Below are positions 7,479-17,200 of a stretch of 34,018 bases of DNA, in pieces. Source of the DNA: a bacterium (GTDB lineage: Bacteria > Acidobacteriota > Polarisedimenticolia > Polarisedimenticolales > Polarisedimenticolaceae). The position numbers and the translations under genes are program-made. Position 1 is the stretch's first letter, and every line of letters begins with the position of its first letter. The notes under the pieces were generated by a model, which was not told the origin of the DNA, did no database searches, and saw nothing but the letters and a program-made list of their open reading frames with translations. The stretch covers positions 1 through 34,018 of the forward strand of contig JAAELQ010000110.1 in the NCBI GenBank assembly GCA_024226515.1, in the 5' to 3' direction.

Positions 7479-7712
7479 TCAGACGCCGGTATTCCTGATC
7501 TGTTCTGCGACCAACTCCTGGATCTGGTCACCGGACAACCCGGCGGCTGCACAATCCGTCACGAACCGGCGAGCACCGCTCGCGGCGCGCAACTCTGCGG
7601 CAGAGACGCCCGCGCGTTCCGCGAGGACATAGATCCTGGATTCGATTGCGTTCGCCGGCCACGAGGCCGGGTTCGCCACGTCGAAGAACTTGGACTTGAA
7701 CGCCTCACCCAT
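7479..7712 (-). CDS. 77-aa hypothetical protein upstream of the ATP-grasp gene
   Basis: I do not recognise this family. ATG 7712 is preceded by GGAGG with a 6-nt spacer, a strong start signal; a longer start at 7733 has none. The protein begins MGEAFKSKFFDVANPASWP and continues as a probable helical bundle (ESRIYVLAERAGVSAAELR, then GLSGDQIQELVAEQIR), ending NTGV. It has one Cys, no signal peptide, no carrier-protein DSL motif and no acid-rich tail typical of graspetide cores. It sits between the 38-aa ORF, whose stop it overlaps by 8 nt, and the ATP-grasp gene. It could be a partner or peptide substrate of that enzyme; this is inference from position only. Confidence 0.6.
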   Translation of the reverse strand: MGEAFKSKFFDVANPASWPANAIESRIYVLAERAGVSAAELRAASGARRFVTDCAAAGLSGDQIQELVAEQIRNTGV

Positions 7713-7821
7713 AGGAAACCTCCAGCTTCTCAATTAGCAAAGCATGCTCCGTCCCGTGCTTCTTGGCAATCGCGACTCGCGATCCCGGCCCGAGCGTGAC
7801 CCCTGCGGACACGTGTCTCAC
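7705..7821 (-). CDS. 38-aa translationally coupled small ORF
   Basis: A very short ORF fills the gap between the SDR and the 77-aa gene. Its GTG (7821) overlaps the SDR stop as GTGA, and its TGA (7705-7707) overlaps the start of the 77-aa gene, continuing the tight packing of this operon. The peptide contains GVTLGPGSRVAIAKKHG and ends ALLIEKLEVSYG. It has no Cys and no recognised motif. No separate Shine-Dalgarno is evident, consistent with coupled translation. It may be a small peptide precursor or simply a coupling spacer. I do not recognise the sequence. Confidence 0.4.
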   Translation of the reverse strand: MRHVSAGVTLGPGSRVAIAKKHGTEHALLIEKLEVSYG

Positions 7822-8513
7822 CACGGGATGGGACGGCCATGGACGTCGAGGAAGGTGCCCGATTCCTCGAGTGTCAACTCGTCGAGGACCCCTGCGAGCA
7901 ACTCGCCGCACTCCGCCGGCGACATCGGGGCATTGGGCCCTCCGAGCCTCGTGCGAACCCACCCCGGATGGACGCTCGCCACCGTAACCCCCCGCTCCCC
8001 GAGGTCGAACGCGAGCGTGCGCACGATCATGTTCAGCGCCGCCTTGGATGACCGGTACGCGTAGCGGGACCCGGACTCGGTGCGGGAGATACTCCCCATC
8101 TCGCTACCGATCGCGACGATCGCTCGCCGCCGGCTGCGAGCGACGTTGTCGACGAAGGCTTGCGCCAACCGCAGCACGGCGAAGGCGTTCGTCCGAAGGG
8201 CGAGGGCCCAGGACGTGTACTCGACCTCGAGCATCCCGCCCGGCCGCGCCCAACCGGCGTTGTGGACGACGAAGTCGATCGGTTCGTCGCCGATCACCCC
8301 GCCGAGGTCGTCGAGTTGCTCGTCGTCGTTCACGTCGAGCCGATGAACGGTGACGCTCGGGTGCCGCTCGACGAGGTCCTCGAGCTCCGACGCCGTCGCG
8401 GGTTCACGGCACGTCGCCATCACCCGCCATCCGCGGCGGGCGCACGCGGTGGCGAGACCGAGGCCGATCCCGCGATTCGTCCCCGTGATCAGCGCCGTCG
8501 GTGGACCGTTCAG
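7818..8513 (-). CDS. Short-chain dehydrogenase/reductase
   Basis: This classical SDR of about 231 aa has ALITGTNRGIG for NAD(P) binding, an LDVND acidic site, FVVHNAG, a catalytic Ser in VAIGSEMGS, and Tyr/Lys in YRSSKAALN. It would reduce a carbonyl or oxidise an alcohol on the product or a precursor. No ATG, GTG or TTG lies before the Rossmann motif in this frame; the first ATG (8423) would cut off TGxxxGIG. The best start is CTG 8513, giving MNGPPTALITG and overlapping the upstream TGA as CTGA. The next gene begins in a GTGA overlap at its end. Family assignment is secure; the start is not. Confidence 0.85.
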   Translation of the reverse strand: MNGPPTALITGTNRGIGLGLATACARRGWRVMATCREPATASELEDLVERHPSVTVHRLDVNDDEQLDDLGGVIGDEPIDFVVHNAGWARPGGMLEVEYTSWALALRTNAFAVLRLAQAFVDNVARSRRRAIVAIGSEMGSISRTESGSRYAYRSSKAALNMIVRTLAFDLGERGVTVASVHPGWVRTRLGGPNAPMSPAECGELLAGVLDELTLEESGTFLDVHGRPIPW

Positions 8514-9421
8514 CCCGGGTTTGTCGATGACACCCTCCTGGAGATGCGGCTGGCGCGGCGGATCCGAGGGTAGACGTACTTCCGGTAGGGCTTCATCAGG
8601 AACGTCCGGCGAGCGATAGGGAAGCCCCAGTCACGGATCGGCGCATCCCAGAACTCGACGACGAGGATCGACGGCGCGAGCGCCATCGAGAAGTGCCACC
8701 AGTGCGACGGGATGAACAGCGCCTCGCCCGCCTCGACCACGACCTCGATCGGCGTCGCCCGTTCGTACTTCGGGAAGCGGTCGAGGTCGACCGAGTCCAG
8801 ACCGAGCTCGAACGGGATCTCGCTGCAGAAGACCGCCTCGGTCTCGTCGAACCACGACAGAGGGGCGTCGCGCAGCTTGCGAGGGTAGAGGTAGGGAGTG
8901 TCGCTCGGCGCGAACAGGATGAAGCGCTTCTTGCCCTCGAGCACCTGCGCGACGGCCTCCCGCCCGTTGTGCCAGTGGATCCCCCGGAAGTGGCTGAGGA
9001 AGAGGGCGGAGCGAGCCGGCTCGCGGAAACAGACGATCGGGCGCGCGCGACGCTTCGCCGCGTCGATCCAACTCGGTGTGCGGTAGTGGGCGTCGAGATC
9101 GCCGACGTTGCCGACGGGGAGCTGGCAGACCGAGTACCTCGGGTTCGAGGACCCCTCGAGCTCGTCGAGGGCGACGCTGAGCGGCAGGCGACGGATGACG
9201 AAGTCGTCTTCGACCGTCGGGCCGGAATCTCCCCAGTCGTACACCGGGACCTGGGTGGAGCCAACTTCACGTCGCAAGAAGTCGAAGCTCCACGACGACT
9301 GCTCGACTCCGTCGCACGCATCGATGATAATCGCCGGCCGCCTTCGGTCCATGACGACACCGAAATCGGCCGCAGAACAGCGATCAATACCGGTTGCTCG
9401 GGACCCAGCGATCTTGGTCAT
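8510..9421 (-). CDS. JmjC-like cupin (cupin_8 type) putative Fe(II)/2OG hydroxylase
   Basis: This 303-aa protein resembles the cupin_8/JmjC hydroxylases that act on peptides and small molecules. The first metal motif lies in HFRGIHWHNGREAVAQ, followed by the family strand EGKKRFILFAP. The distal histidine is in EALFIPSHWWHFS (His243). Aligned by eye, the usual HxD becomes His149-x-His151, giving an HxH...H triad rather than HxD...H. ATG 9421 overlaps the preceding TGA as ATGA, coupling it to the PhyH gene. Two hydroxylases in tandem suggest hydroxylated residues in the peptide. The function is probably oxygenase, but the altered ligand leaves activity open. Confidence 0.75.
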   Translation of the reverse strand: MTKIAGSRATGIDRCSAADFGVVMDRRRPAIIIDACDGVEQSSWSFDFLRREVGSTQVPVYDWGDSGPTVEDDFVIRRLPLSVALDELEGSSNPRYSVCQLPVGNVGDLDAHYRTPSWIDAAKRRARPIVCFREPARSALFLSHFRGIHWHNGREAVAQVLEGKKRFILFAPSDTPYLYPRKLRDAPLSWFDETEAVFCSEIPFELGLDSVDLDRFPKYERATPIEVVVEAGEALFIPSHWWHFSMALAPSILVVEFWDAPIRDWGFPIARRTFLMKPYRKYVYPRIRRASRISRRVSSTNPG

Positions 9422-10206
9422 CTGACAGCGGCAAGGATGGCCCATTCCACTGCAGAGTACCCTTCCTCCGGGCCGTTGATCAATCGCATCGGGGCGCGAA
9501 GTGAGATCTGTCGGTTGGCTGCGAGTCGGGGAACGGTGGACGTGTTCGGCCCCCGTGCGTGGACGAGGAACGGGTGCATCCACACGACGTCACCAGCGTT
9601 CGCGCGGACCTCCCGGAGTGGCCCACCCGAGCGCTCTGCGGCGACCCTGAGCAGCTCGGAGTACGACAACCCAGAGCGGCCGGCATCGTGCAGTCGGCGA
9701 GCGATCCGCCGGTGCGATCCGACGTCGACCACGGTGCCGCCGCCGTGCGGACCGATGTCGGAGAGGATCTCTATCCCGACGAGTCCCTGTTCGGGGGAGT
9801 CCAGCCGGTGCCGAAAGTCCATGCCGTCGACGTGCCATCCGTTGCGGGGCGGCCGCCAGGCCCGTCGGTGATGACCCGGGAAACGGACGATGACCCAACC
9901 GAATCCGCGGCGCGTGGTCCACGCCGCTGGGCCGACCAGCGCGTCGACGGAGGCGCGGTACCTCGACGTGAAGAGGCCGTCCGCTGCGGTGACCTCGAGG
10001 ACCCGCTCGATCTGCACGTTGGCCTGGGTCCAGGTCGAGGGATCGTCCGGGGACTCGTCGAGCAGATCCCAGACGATCGCCGCCAGTTCGGCAGCGGTCT
10101 CGCGGGCGAAGACGCCGCGGGCGACGAGGTAGCCGTCGCGGATGAACCGCTCGATCTCCTCCTCGTCGAAGAACGAGCCGTTGGAGGGAGCCTCCGACCC
10201 GGTCAC
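9418..10206 (-). CDS. PhyH-family Fe(II)/2-oxoglutarate dioxygenase
   Basis: This 262-aa protein has the phytanoyl-CoA dioxygenase layout. The N-terminus reads FDEEEIERFIRDGYLVARGVF, the entry helix and strand of the fold. The metal triad is His125-x-Asp127 in GWHVDGMDF and His216 in MHPFLVHARGPN, followed by an Arg-containing strand (NRQISLR) suited to 2OG binding. Such enzymes often hydroxylate amino acids or peptides in NRPS pathways. GTG 10206 overlaps the methyltransferase stop as GTGA. It probably hydroxylates an NRPS-bound or released substrate; the position of hydroxylation cannot be told. Confidence 0.85.
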   Translation of the reverse strand: MTGSEAPSNGSFFDEEEIERFIRDGYLVARGVFARETAAELAAIVWDLLDESPDDPSTWTQANVQIERVLEVTAADGLFTSRYRASVDALVGPAAWTTRRGFGWVIVRFPGHHRRAWRPPRNGWHVDGMDFRHRLDSPEQGLVGIEILSDIGPHGGGTVVDVGSHRRIARRLHDAGRSGLSYSELLRVAAERSGGPLREVRANAGDVVWMHPFLVHARGPNTSTVPRLAANRQISLRAPMRLINGPEEGYSAVEWAILAAVR

Positions 10207-11243
10207 GACGGCACCGCCCGGTGCCGTCCGCCGAAGGCGATCGACGTCGCAGACCGATCGCGCTGCGCCCGGTCCTCCGGAACCTGGGCGACGTAGAACT
10301 GGAACATCGCGCGATGGTCAGCCAGGTGGCCGGTCCGCTGGACAACCCGGAGTCCGAGCATCGCCAGCCACTCGGCGCTGACGAGGACCGGCGTGTGGCC
10401 GAAGAGGATCAGCCACCCACCTGGCCGGCACGCGGAGAGGCATGCATCGAGCAGCCGGTGGGCGTCCGCGGTCGAGACCACGTCCAGGTTCAGGAACCGG
10501 ATGACGACGATGTCCGCCGATGCCGCCGGGATCGCGGGCCGTGCCGCATCACCGACGTGGATCTCGTCAACCTGACGGCTCGCGTGATCGGCCATCGATG
10601 CGCTGAGGTCCTGACCGACGGTGCGCGCGGCGGGGAAGGTCCGTTTGACCTCGGCAAGAAACCGACCCGTCGAGCACGCCGGGTCGAACACCATCTTGCC
10701 GTTCGGGTCGAGCGACCGCAGGCGGCCGAGTGCATAGCGACGGAGCACCTCCTCGTCGCCGTCGAGCTCGTCGACGCGGGCCGGCGTCGCCGTCCAGTAC
10801 TCCGGGGCCGGCCGCCGTTCCCGACGGGTCCGGCGGTCGAGGTGCGGGTAGGGGAAGTGGAGGTCGGTCATCGCGTCCGCAACGGCGGCGTCGAAGAGGG
10901 CCCGCCGCTGCGCGGCCGACACCGGCCGGTAGTAGACGGTCACACCGTCCTCAGAGAGCTGCTCGCGGGGGTCGACGCCGAGGATCATCGACTCGTCGAC
11001 GAGACACCCCTTCCGGGGCGTGAGGTCGTCTCCGCGGTTATGGGCCTGGTGGGCCGTCTTGAGGCCGACCACTCGCCGGCCGTCCCTGAGGTGCAGGCGG
11101 AACAGGTCGTGCGGCTTCTTCTCGAACGGCACGTAGATCAAATCGGGCGCATCGGTCGTGCCCGTGTCCGGGGGCCCCGGCGGACGGCCCGACCCGCCAT
11201 TGGCACTGCCGTGGCGAGACCGGCGGCCGACGATCCAGGACAC
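10203..11243 (-). CDS. Class I SAM-dependent methyltransferase with N-terminal extension
   Basis: The C-terminal half of this 346-aa protein is a class I methyltransferase: motif I VFDPACSTGRFLAEV (185-199), then VGQDLS for the ribose-binding acid, IVVIRFLNLDVV, and a post-motif CRPGGWLILFGHTPV. The first 170 residues are not a domain I recognise; they include DLIYVPFEKKPHDLFRLHL and CLVDESMILGVDP. GTG 11243 begins one base after the NRPS2 stop. Methylation of an N, O or C position on the peptide is likely. The unusual N-terminal region might bind the carrier-tethered substrate; that is inference. Confidence 0.75.
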   Translation of the reverse strand: MSWIVGRRSRHGSANGGSGRPPGPPDTGTTDAPDLIYVPFEKKPHDLFRLHLRDGRRVVGLKTAHQAHNRGDDLTPRKGCLVDESMILGVDPREQLSEDGVTVYYRPVSAAQRRALFDAAVADAMTDLHFPYPHLDRRTRRERRPAPEYWTATPARVDELDGDEEVLRRYALGRLRSLDPNGKMVFDPACSTGRFLAEVKRTFPAARTVGQDLSASMADHASRQVDEIHVGDAARPAIPAASADIVVIRFLNLDVVSTADAHRLLDACLSACRPGGWLILFGHTPVLVSAEWLAMLGLRVVQRTGHLADHRAMFQFYVAQVPEDRAQRDRSATSIAFGGRHRAVPS

Positions 11244-11244
11244 G

Positions 11245-14200
11245 TCAGGCCTCCGCCCCGAGCACGGCCGACCGGATCGCGAAGGCGGTCGACTCGACGT
11301 GAGCGTCGGTGAAGAGATCGTGGTGGCCGCCGGCGATCGTCACCACGTCGAGGGAGGGCAGGACGTCGGTGCGCCAGCCGTTGCGCGGCCCGAGGTCGGT
11401 GGATGCAGCCCGGAGCAGCACGACCGGTCCGTCGTACGGCTGCTCGATGCGGCCGCGAGTCAAGGACGCGTTCCGCTCGACGGCCGCGGCGAGGATCGGG
11501 GAACCTCCGGTCGCCGGACGCCCGCCTCCGTCGCCATCGACGTCGGCGACACCTGCCAGCGGAGAGGAGTCGATGAGCAGGACGCGGGCGGGGGCGTCGT
11601 CGTGCGCCCCCATCTGGCGGGCCATCTCGAGCGCGACGCCGCCGCCGAACGACCAGCCACCGACGACGGGAGCCCGCCCACCAGACAGCGCGCGGACCCA
11701 TTCGACGTAGACGGCGGCCATCTCCTCGATGCTCCCGAAGCCGGCGTCGGCGTCGAGGCGCGGATCGTTGAACGCGCAGATCTCGAGATCACCGAGTGGA
11801 CCGCGCAACGCGTGGTACGCAGACGTCACACCCTGCACCGGGTGGACGAGGAACACCGGAGGGCCGGTCGTCCCGTCGCAGATCACGACGACGTGGTCGG
11901 AACCCGAACCGGCGACCGGAGCGAGCACCAGTTCCGCCAGGCGGGCGGGTGTCGTCGCCTTGAACAGGTGGGGGATCTCGACACCAGCACCGGCGGGGAG
12001 GACCCGTTTGAGGCGGGCGAATACGCGCATGACGGACAACGATGTGGCGCCGAGGTCGTAGACGTCGGCGTCGAGGTCGACGTGGTCGAGGTCCAACTCC
12101 GCTGCCCAGGCGCCGGCGACGACGGTCTCCATCTCGGTGAACGGCCGCGAGACGGCCGGCGCCAGCGTGGCGGGCTGAACCGTCGCCTCGATTTGTCGAC
12201 GGTCGACCTTGCCTGCCTTGGTCCGCGGCAGCGTGTCGACCATGTGGATCACCGACGGCACCATCGCCGACGGGACCCGGGCGGACATCCAGCTCCGCAC
12301 GCCGTCGGCAGTCCACCGTTCGCCGGTCGACTCCTCGACGACGGCCTCCAGGACGATTTCACCGCTGTCCCGGGTGCGGGCGATCGCTACCGACTCGCGG
12401 GCAGCGGGCCGGCTGGCGAGCGCCGCCTCGACCGCCCCGAGCTGGATGCGCTGACCGCGGATCTTCACCTGCAGGTCGCGACGGCCCCGCAGCTCGAGCG
12501 TACCGCCGCGTGTCCACCGTGCCCGGTCACCGGTGCGGTACATCCGGCGTCCCCCGTCCGAGAACGGGTCGGGCACGAACTCACGCGCCGTCTCCGCCGG
12601 CCGGCCGAGGTAGCCGATCGCCAGAGCGTCGCCGGCGAGGTAGAGGTCGCCCTCGCTGCCCACCGGGAGCATCCGCAGCTGGTCGTCGAGCACGAGACAC
12701 GAACAGTTGTCGATCGGCCTGCCGAGCGGAACGAACGAGGTCTGCGCGTCGTCAGGTCGGAGCACCCGGTCGGTCACGCTGATCGACGCCTCCGAGGGGC
12801 CGTAGGCCTGGTGCAGGCGGGCCGTGAGCCCCGACTGCATGAACTGGCCGACCAGGCTCGGCGGGACGGTTGCGCCGCCGGTGACGACGACGTCGAGCGA
12901 GTCGCATCCTGCCACATCCGGGTCGGAGAGGAACTCAGCGAGCACGCCCGGGATCAGGTGGAGCACCGACACGTCGTGCTCCTCGACGGCGGCTACGAGC
13001 GCTGCCGCGTCGAGTGCGTGCGCGGCGGGGACGACGACGGTCCCGCCCGCGAACAGCGGGGCGTAGAGCTCCCAGAGCACAATGTCGAACGACGTCCCCG
13101 CGTTGAGCAGCAACCGCAACGGGCCGTTGGGTCGTTGTGCTCGCAGGCTCCACTCGACCCGGTTGACGTATCCGTCCTGGGAGCAGAGGATAGCCTTCGG
13201 TTCGCCGGTCGAGCCGGAGGTGTGCACGACGGCGGCGACCGGGTGCGCGGGACCGCGCATCGGCGTGCCGGAGACCGGACGGTCGATCCGGACCGTTCGC
13301 AAGAAGTGCGGCTCGAGCGGTGTCGATGTCGCGTCGAGGACGGCGGCGTAGGCACCCGCTGCGGCGGCGATTCCGGCGACGAACGAGACCGGCTGGTTCG
13401 CGTCGACCAACACGGGGATCGCGCCGAGGGCGTGGACACCGAGCACGGCGCGGACCCAGCCTGACGATCGTTCGACGGCGACGACGACCGCATCGCCTGC
13501 GCGCACACCCATCGCAGCGAGGCCCCCGGCGACCTCGCGTGCGCTGCGCTCCAGCTGCTCGTAGGTCCACGCTGCGTCGCCGTCGACCAGCGCCCGCGCC
13601 GCGGGCGTCTCCCGCGCCTGGTTGGCGAAGCCGTCGTACAGCGACAGCGCCTGCCGCTCGCGGCGCGCACCGTGGGACCACCGCTCGAGCCGCTGCCGTC
13701 CCGACGTCGTGAGCAGCGTCAGGGTCCCGACCCGAGCGTCGGGGTCGCCGGTCATCGAGTCGAGCAACATTTCGAACGTGGCGATCAAGTCCTCGATCTC
13801 GTCGTCGGCGAAGTGTGACGTGTCGTAGTTCCAGTGGAACTCGATCCGCTCGCCAGGCAGCACGATCATGCCGAGCGGGTACTCGGTCTTCTCGAGTGCG
13901 AACCGGTCGATCACCTCGACCCCGTCGACCGACCCCGACGGGAGGTTGTCCTCGGGATAGCTCTCGAACGCGACAAGAGAGTCGAAGAGTCGCCGGTTCG
14001 CGGACCGTTCGGGCCAGCACGCCAGGATCTCGGCCAGCGGCACGTGACCGCGCGCACTTGCCCGCGCGAGCTCGAGTTGGGCCTGGCCCAGCAGCTCGGC
14101 GATCGTCGCGGCGGGGTCGATCCGGAGTCTGAGCGGGATCGAGTTGATGAACAACCCGACCATCGTCTCGACACCCTCGAGCTCGGGTGGGCGACCGGAG

Positions 14201-17200
14201 ATGGAGACCCCGTGTACGACGTCGGACTGAGAGGTCCTCACCGATACAAGCAAGCTCCACGCCGCTTGAACGACCACATTCGGCGTCACCCGACAGCGGT
14301 GGGCCAGTCGGGTGAGCGCCGCGGTGCGCTCCGCTGTCGCTCTGACCCGCCGGGTCTCGAACGCCCCCTCCCGTTCGGCTCCGTGCGGCGAGACGTTGGA
14401 CGGCACGTCCAACTCGGCGAGCGTCGTGCGCCAGAAGGTCAGATCGTCGTCGGTGACCTGCTTGTCGCGCAGCCAGCGAACGTAGTCGCGGAAGCGGCGG
14501 GCTGGTGGTGCCAAGTCGTCGCGGGCATAGCAGCTGAAGACGTCGCCCCAGATCAGCGACAGGCACCAGCCGTCGAGTAGCAGATGATGGTGACTCCATA
14601 CCAGGAGATTCACGTCGGGCTCCACCTCGACGAGGTAGATCCGGTAGAGCCCCGGCTGGCGGAGGTCGAACGGTCGCTCCCGATCCGCGTCGAGCAACGC
14701 GTCGAGCTGCGCGTCGAATTGCGCCTCGGTGTCGCCAGTCCACGAACGACGCTCGAACCGGTGAGCGCTCGGTGGCGCGACGAACTGCACGGGGTGCTGC
14801 AGGCCGTCCCATGCGAAGCCAGTTCGGAGCATCTCGTAGCGACTGGCGACGGTCGCCCACGACCGCTCCAGGCGATCGGCGTCGAGCGGTCCGCGAAGCT
14901 CGAGCACGTTCTGGTTGTGGTACGCGTCGGATCCGGGCCAGAACAACGCCCGAACGAGCAGACCTTCCTGCATCGGTGACAGTGGGTAGCAGTCGACCAT
15001 ATCGATCCCGGCGAGGCGCTCGACGCCGGCGGCGTCGAGGCCCGCTAGCGGGTGGTCGCTCACGTCGGCGGCGACTCGCGACGACGCGACGGGCGAGGCC
15101 GCGACGTCGGTGAGCACCCGCTCGAACGCCGCGGAGAGCGTGGCGATCATCTCGTCGTCAACGCGGCCGTCCGCACTCCAGCGCACCGTCAATACGTCGG
15201 CGCTTGCGACGAACTCGACGGAGACGCCGGTCCGCCCGGACAGCGCCGTGGCGGATCGCCCCCCGTCTCGCACCTCGGCCCACAGGTCGTCGTCGATCGT
15301 CTCGAACCACTCGATCTCGACCTCGAACGCGGTCTCGTCCAGGTCGTCACCGTCGAGGCCGCGGGCGCGGCGCTTCACGGTCCGGGCGAGGTCCCACAGT
15401 GTCCCGGTGATCGCGACGTTCGTCCGTCGCCGGGTGTCGAGTCGGCCGAGCGTTGCCTCGACGTCCCATCCCGTCTGTGCGGCCCACTCCCGATCAGAGG
15501 CGAGCACGACCGTGGCATCGGAGACGCCGACCTCGCGCAGTGCGGCGAGGACGGCAGCCTGAGCGACGGCCCGCTCGGACGAGTGCGATGGGAGCGGCGG
15601 CGGCCAGTCGACCTCCTGCGACCGTGTCGGTCGTCCGCGTCGGTCCGTCTGCACCCGAGCTGCCGCCCACGTCTGGTCGTCACGAGTTGGGGCGGTGGTC
15701 GCTGCGATCACGTCCTCCACTGCGACTGCGGCGGGTAGGGCGCCGGCACCGGTGGCGATCCGCGACGCCGCATCCCGGGCGAGGAGTTCCAGGGTCGACC
15801 GGTCGCCCATGGCGGCGCGGCACCCGACCGTCACCGCAGACGCCAACCCGTCGTCTGCGGTGAAAACGACGGCTGCGATCGGGTCGGCGTCGAGTGGTCG
15901 TCGATCCCACCACTCGCGCGATCGGTCACAAAGGGGGGGGCCGCCGGCGGCCTCGCGCGCGACCTCGGGTTCGGTGCCGAGCAGCCGGGCCAAAGACGCG
16001 CCGAGGGCCGAGGTGACGTCGGTGACCCCGCGAGGTCGGTGCAGCCGCATGGTCAGCAGCACCGGGGCGACGCCGTCTTCGTCGTGGACCACGAGGGCGG
16101 GCGGCCGTTCCGGAGCCGCCTGTCGGCCCGTCCCGACGGTCGCTCGCTCGTCAGCGAGCTCAGCCAGCTCGGCGACCGTCGGCGACTCCATGACGTCGCG
16201 CACCTCGAACTGGAGACCGGCATGGAGCGCTCTCGCAACCACCCGGATCGCGCTGATCGAGTCGCCGCCGACCTGGAAGAAGTTGTCGTTCACGCCGACG
16301 TCGTCGATGCCGAGCACATCGGCCCATACCTCGGCGACCAGCACCTCGGTCGACGACTGAGGCTGTACCCATTCCGCCTCGTCGCGGTACGTTGGCGGCG
16401 GGAGCGCCCGGCGGTCGATCTTGCCGGACGAGGTCAGCGGCATGGCGTCGTGGAATAGGAACGCCGCCGGGACCATCTGGGGCGGCAGCGCCGCTCCGAG
16501 CATCGCTCGCAGGACCGCCGCCTTGTCCTCGTCCGCCCAGTCGCGGGCCGGGACGACATGGGCGACGAGCGTGCTGCCCCTCGCGTCGTCCGTGTGGGCG
16601 ACCACTGCGGCCGAGACGACCCGGTCGTCGGCGACCAGGTGGTGCTCGATCTCACCGGGCTCGATGCGGAACCCGCGGATCTTCACCTGCGAGTCCGCTC
16701 GCCCGAGGTACTCGAGGAGCCCGTCGGGGTGGAGGCGGACCAGGTCGCCGGTGCGGTAGAGGCGAGCGCCGGGCGGTCCCCACGGGTCGGGCATGAACGC
16801 CGCGGCGGTGAGGTCGCCGCGTGCGATGTACCCAGCGGCAACGCCTACGCCACCGATGCAGAGCTCGCCGCGCTCACCGACCGGTACGGGCCGGAGGCGG
16901 GAGTTGAGTACGTGGAGCGTGGTGTTGTCGATCGGATGCCCGAGCGGGACGAACGGGCGGTCGTCGTGCGGATCGAATCGCCAGGACGTGACGTCGATCG
17001 TCGCCTCGGTCGGCCCGTAGAGGTTGTACAGCGTCGCGTCGGTCGCGGCGGCGAGGTCCCTGGCGAGTGAGACCGGCAGCGCCTCCCCGCTCGACACGAC
17101 CGTCCGCAGCGCGCTCGCCCCCTCGAAGCCGCCGCTGTCCACGAACGCCGCCAGCATGGACGGCACGAAGTGCGTGACCGTCACCGATTGCTCTTCGAAC

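Noticed and set aside
7479..7712. 77-aa protein as a carrier protein or graspetide precursor
   Set aside because: It has no DSL/GGxS phosphopantetheine site and no Thr/Asp/Glu-rich C-terminal core.
11158..13464. Long plus-strand open frame of 768 codons
   Set aside because: It is antisense to NRPS2, has no family motifs and reflects GC-rich codon bias on the opposite strand. The same applies to the long plus-strand frames at 23505-25082 and 5836-6618.
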